A stretch of 48,652 bases of DNA, from NCBI GenBank assembly GCA_014654115.1, contig JACWDO010000006.1:1-48652 (forward strand), read 5' to 3'. Below are positions 46,424 to 48,652 of this stretch, piece after piece. The stretch comes from Pelagibacterales bacterium SAG-MED17 (lineage in GTDB: Bacteria; Pseudomonadota; Alphaproteobacteria; Pelagibacterales; Pelagibacteraceae). The translations under genes and the position numbers were made by a program. Every line of letters starts with the position of its first letter. Position 1 is the first letter of the stretch. Under the pieces are notes generated by a model. It saw only the letters and a list, made by a program, of their open reading frames with translations. It was not told where the DNA came from and searched no databases.

Positions 46424-48652
46424 AGATTTTATTTTTTCAAAAGCTTCATCAATTTTATCTTTGAATTGGCCTCCGGCTTGTGCAAAATCTCTTCTACCAC
46501 CACCACCTTTGCCGCCAATAATTTCAGAGCCTGTTTTTGCAAATTTAACAGCATCATACTTATCGATAAGTTCTTCAGTAATTCCAACTGCAAGGCCTAC
46601 TTTGTCTTCTAAACTAGCAAAAACTATGATTATTCCATTTTTTAGCTCCTTTTTTCCAGCATCTACCAATTTTCTTAGTTCTCTAGGTGGAAGATCTTCA
46701 ACTTTTTGGAGTCTTACGTTAACATCTTTAATCTTAATATCTTGAATTATATTTTTGGAATTATTACCCAAAATTGAACTAAATTTTAATTGCTCTAGTT
46801 GTTTTGATAATTCTTTAATTAAAATCTTATTATCCTCATTTTCTAGACTTGGTTTTCCCCCTAATTTGATTATTTGTTTTGATAGGTCATTAATCATTTC
46901 TTCATCTTTTTGTGCAGATAAGTCAGATAATTTCTCTTTATTTTGTAAAAAACTATTTAATTGATTTTCCCTAAGAGCCTCAACTCTTCTAACGCCTGCT
47001 GCAATTGAAGATTGGCTAATAATTTTAAATTTTCCAATATCACCAGTATTTCTTACGTGTGTACCGCCACATAATTCAGTGGAAAAATACTTTTCTTTCT
47101 CATCTCCCATTGATAAAACTCTAACTTCTTCTCCGTATTTTTCTCCAAAAAGTGCTAATGCTCCATTATTAACCGCTTCTTTTGGTGTCATGATCCTTGT
47201 TTTAACATCTGATTTTTTTTGAATCATAGAATTAACATGGCTTTCTATTTTTTCAATTTCCTGATCTGAAATAGGCTTCATGTGACTAAAATCAAATCTT
47301 AATCTATCTGGTGCAACTAATGATCCTTTTTGTGTAACATGAGTTCCTAATACTCTTCTTAAAGATTCATGTAGAAGGTGAGTTGCTGAATGATATGCTC
47401 TAACATTATTTCTTCTCTCAACATCAATTTTCATCTCAACATTGTCTTTGGTTTTTATGCTTCCTGATTTAACTTTGCCATAGTGTACAAAAAGATCACC
47501 TAATTTTTTTTGGACGTCCAATATCTCAAACTTAAAGTCTCCAGATATTATTTCACCAGTATCTCCTACCTGTCCACCTGACTCTCCATAAAAAGGAGTT
47601 TGATTTAAAATAATAATTCCTTCATCATCTTCATTCAATTCATTTACTTCTTTATTGTCTTTTAATAATGATAAAATAATTCCTTCTGCTTGGTCAGTTT
47701 CATATCCTAAGAATTCTGAAGGACCTAATTTGTCCTTTATTGAAAACCAAATATCATCTACAGCACTATCACCCGAACCTTTCCAATTTTTCTTAGCAAG
47801 CTCTTTACTTTCTTTCATTAAACTATGAAATTTATCATTATCTATTGTTAAAGATTTATTTTTTAAGATATCTTGTGTCAGGTCTAATGGAAAACCATAT
47901 GTATCATAGAGTTTAAAGGCTACTTCTCCAGGTAATATCTTATTTATTTTAGTTATTTCCTCATTTAATATTTTAATGCCCCTATCTAAAAGAATTAAAA
48001 ATTTTTCTTCCTCCATTCTTAATGTTTCTTTTATTAAAGACTCAGCTCTTTCTATTTCAGAATAATTTCCTTTCATCTCATCTTTTAGAGTTTGAAAAAT
48101 ATTAAAAAAGATTGGTTCTTTTGAGCCAAGTAAGTGGGAATGTCTCATTCCTCTTCTCATTATTCTTCTTAAAACGTAACCTCTTCCCTCGTTTGATGGC
48201 AATACTCCTTCGGCAATTAAAAACGAGCTTGCACGTAAGTGGTCTGCTATTACTCTAAAACTTGCTAAATTCTCTTTATTTGGTTTAACTTTTAAAATTT
48301 CAGCAGTGGTATTTATTATTTTTTTAAAATGATCTGTTTCATAATTATCGTGAGTTCCTTGAAGTAATGCAGCAATTCTTTCTAAACCCATTCCAGTATC
48401 AACTGATGGTTTTGGCAGATTAATTCGTTTATCTTTAGAAATTTGCTCATACTGCATAAAGACTAAATTCCAAATTTCTATAAACCTATCTCCATCTTCA
48501 TTTTTTGTTCCAGGTAATCCACCCTCTAAGTGGTCTCCATGATCATAAAAAATCTCTGAACAAGGACCGCAAGGTCCAGTTTCACCCATAGACCAAAAAT
48601 TATCCGATGTTGCTATCCTTATGATTTTGTCATCACCTAGCCCAGCAATTTT
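46415..48652 (-). CDS. alaS: Alanyl-tRNA synthetase, remainder (5' end outside, continues the fragment at 39982)
   Basis: 745 codons of AlaRS open to the window edge, beginning [21 protein letters not shown]. Seen: [35 protein letters not shown] (motif 3), RADHLR-type [32 protein letters not shown], editing-domain zinc ligands HSATHLLHE and [15 protein letters not shown], and the C-terminal DHHA1/C-Ala glycine-rich [16 protein letters not shown]. An internal ATG at 48589 is not the true start. Added to the 141 codons at 39982-40404 it gives 886 residues, the normal AlaRS size, with no frame break. AlaRS charges tRNA-Ala and edits mischarged Ser/Gly. Confidence 0.96.
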   Translation of the reverse strand, partial: KIAGLGDDKIIRIATSDNFWSMGETGPCGPCSEIFYDHGDHLEGGLPGTKNEDGDRFIEIWNLVFMQYEQISKDKRINLPKPSVDTGMGLERIAALLQGTHDNYETDHFKKIINTTAEILKVKPNKENLASFRVIADHLRASSFLIAEGVLPSNEGRGYVLRRIMRRGMRHSHLLGSKEPIFFNIFQTLKDEMKGNYSEIERAESLIKETLRMEEEKFLILLDRGIKILNEEITKINKILPGEVAFKLYDTYGFPLDLTQDILKNKSLTIDNDKFHSLMKESKELAKKNWKGSGDSAVDDIWFSIKDKLGPSEFLGYETDQAEGIILSLLKDNKEVNELNEDDEGIIILNQTPFYGESGGQVGDTGEIISGDFKFEILDVQKKLGDLFVHYGKVKSGSIKTKDNVEMKIDVERRNNVRAYHSATHLLHESLRRVLGTHVTQKGSLVAPDRLRFDFSHMKPISDQEIEKIESHVNSMIQKKSDVKTRIMTPKEAVNNGALALFGEKYGEEVRVLSMGDEKEKYFSTELCGGTHVRNTGDIGKFKIISQSSIAAGVRRVEALRENQLNSFLQNKEKLSDLSAQKDEEMINDLSKQIIKLGGKPSLENEDNKILIKELSKQLEQLKFSSILGNNSKNIIQDIKIKDVNVRLQKVEDLPPRELRKLVDAGKKELKNGIIIVFASLEDKVGLAVGITEELIDKYDAVKFAKTGSEIIGGKGGGGRRDFAQAGGQFKDKIDEAFEKIKSLI

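Overview
The window reads as a chromosomal segment of a SAR11 alphaproteobacterium (Candidatus Pelagibacterales). The DNA is very AT-rich and lysine/asparagine/isoleucine-heavy in translation. Genes are packed with overlaps or gaps of a few bases, and no gene-free stretch exceeds about 200 bases. A proteorhodopsin is followed directly by a 2Fe-2S ferredoxin and a ferredoxin-NADP reductase, an arrangement known from SAR11. An alphaproteobacterial SOS operator (GTTC-N7-GTTC) lies in front of umuDC. I saw no tRNA, rRNA, CRISPR array, transposase, integrase or phage gene.

Layout. (1) 1-10052 is the dcw division/peptidoglycan cluster, murF(partial)-mraY-murD-ftsW-murG-murC-murB-ddl-ftsQ-ftsA, all on + and almost every junction overlapping. 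It continues with lpxC, bamD and ligA to 13938. ftsZ (expected between ftsA and lpxC) and recN (often between bamD and ligA in relatives) are not there. (2) 13930-23103 is a housekeeping region of alternating strands: aminopeptidase P, UvrD-type helicase, AsmA-like protein, class II fumarase, MazG-like pyrophosphohydrolase, YgfZ, dihydroorotase. (3) 23105-28356 holds an SMR transporter and a propionyl/acetyl-CoA synthetase on -, then divergently a blue-type (Gln at the tuning position) proteorhodopsin with its own terminator, ferredoxin, FNR and a GST. (4) 28353-33734 holds a DksA-like protein on -, then a + operon of a PMT/ArnT-like glycosyltransferase, a 41-residue membrane protein, a GT2 glycosyltransferase, a DUF1800 protein and a Tat-exported DUF1501 protein. 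(5) 33731-35384 is umuDC on - under a LexA box. (6) 35550-39882 holds two GFA-family proteins, a P-loop glycerate-kinase-like protein, a TolC-like outer-membrane protein and recA with a strong terminator. (7) 39982-48652 is an alaS 5' fragment, then on - a guaA 5' fragment, a TPR-like protein, a CBS-less guaB, rlmE, a glycosyltransferase, pss and psd; then icd on + and the remainder of alaS on -.

The most important anomaly is in region 7. The alaS 5' fragment (+) and the guaA 5' fragment (-) run head-on into each other at about 40399-40404, sharing a 6-base microhomology. The missing rest of alaS lies on the opposite strand and ends exactly at the window's last base. Reverse-complementing 40405-48652 restores an in-frame AlaRS of 886 residues. 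This looks like an inverted chimera from whole-genome amplification or assembly rather than a real gene order, so neighbourhoods across 40404 should not be trusted. In the corrected order recA is followed by full-length alaS, then convergent icd, then psd-pss-GT-rlmE-guaB-TPR-guaA reading forward.

Other points: all seven unrearranged convergent gene pairs meet with stop codons overlapping or one base apart, leaving no room for bidirectional terminators. Clear hairpin terminators are seen only after proteorhodopsin and recA. Two neat palindromes sit immediately upstream of proteorhodopsin. The best candidate for something undescribed is the 41-residue membrane protein translationally coupled between the two glycosyltransferases.
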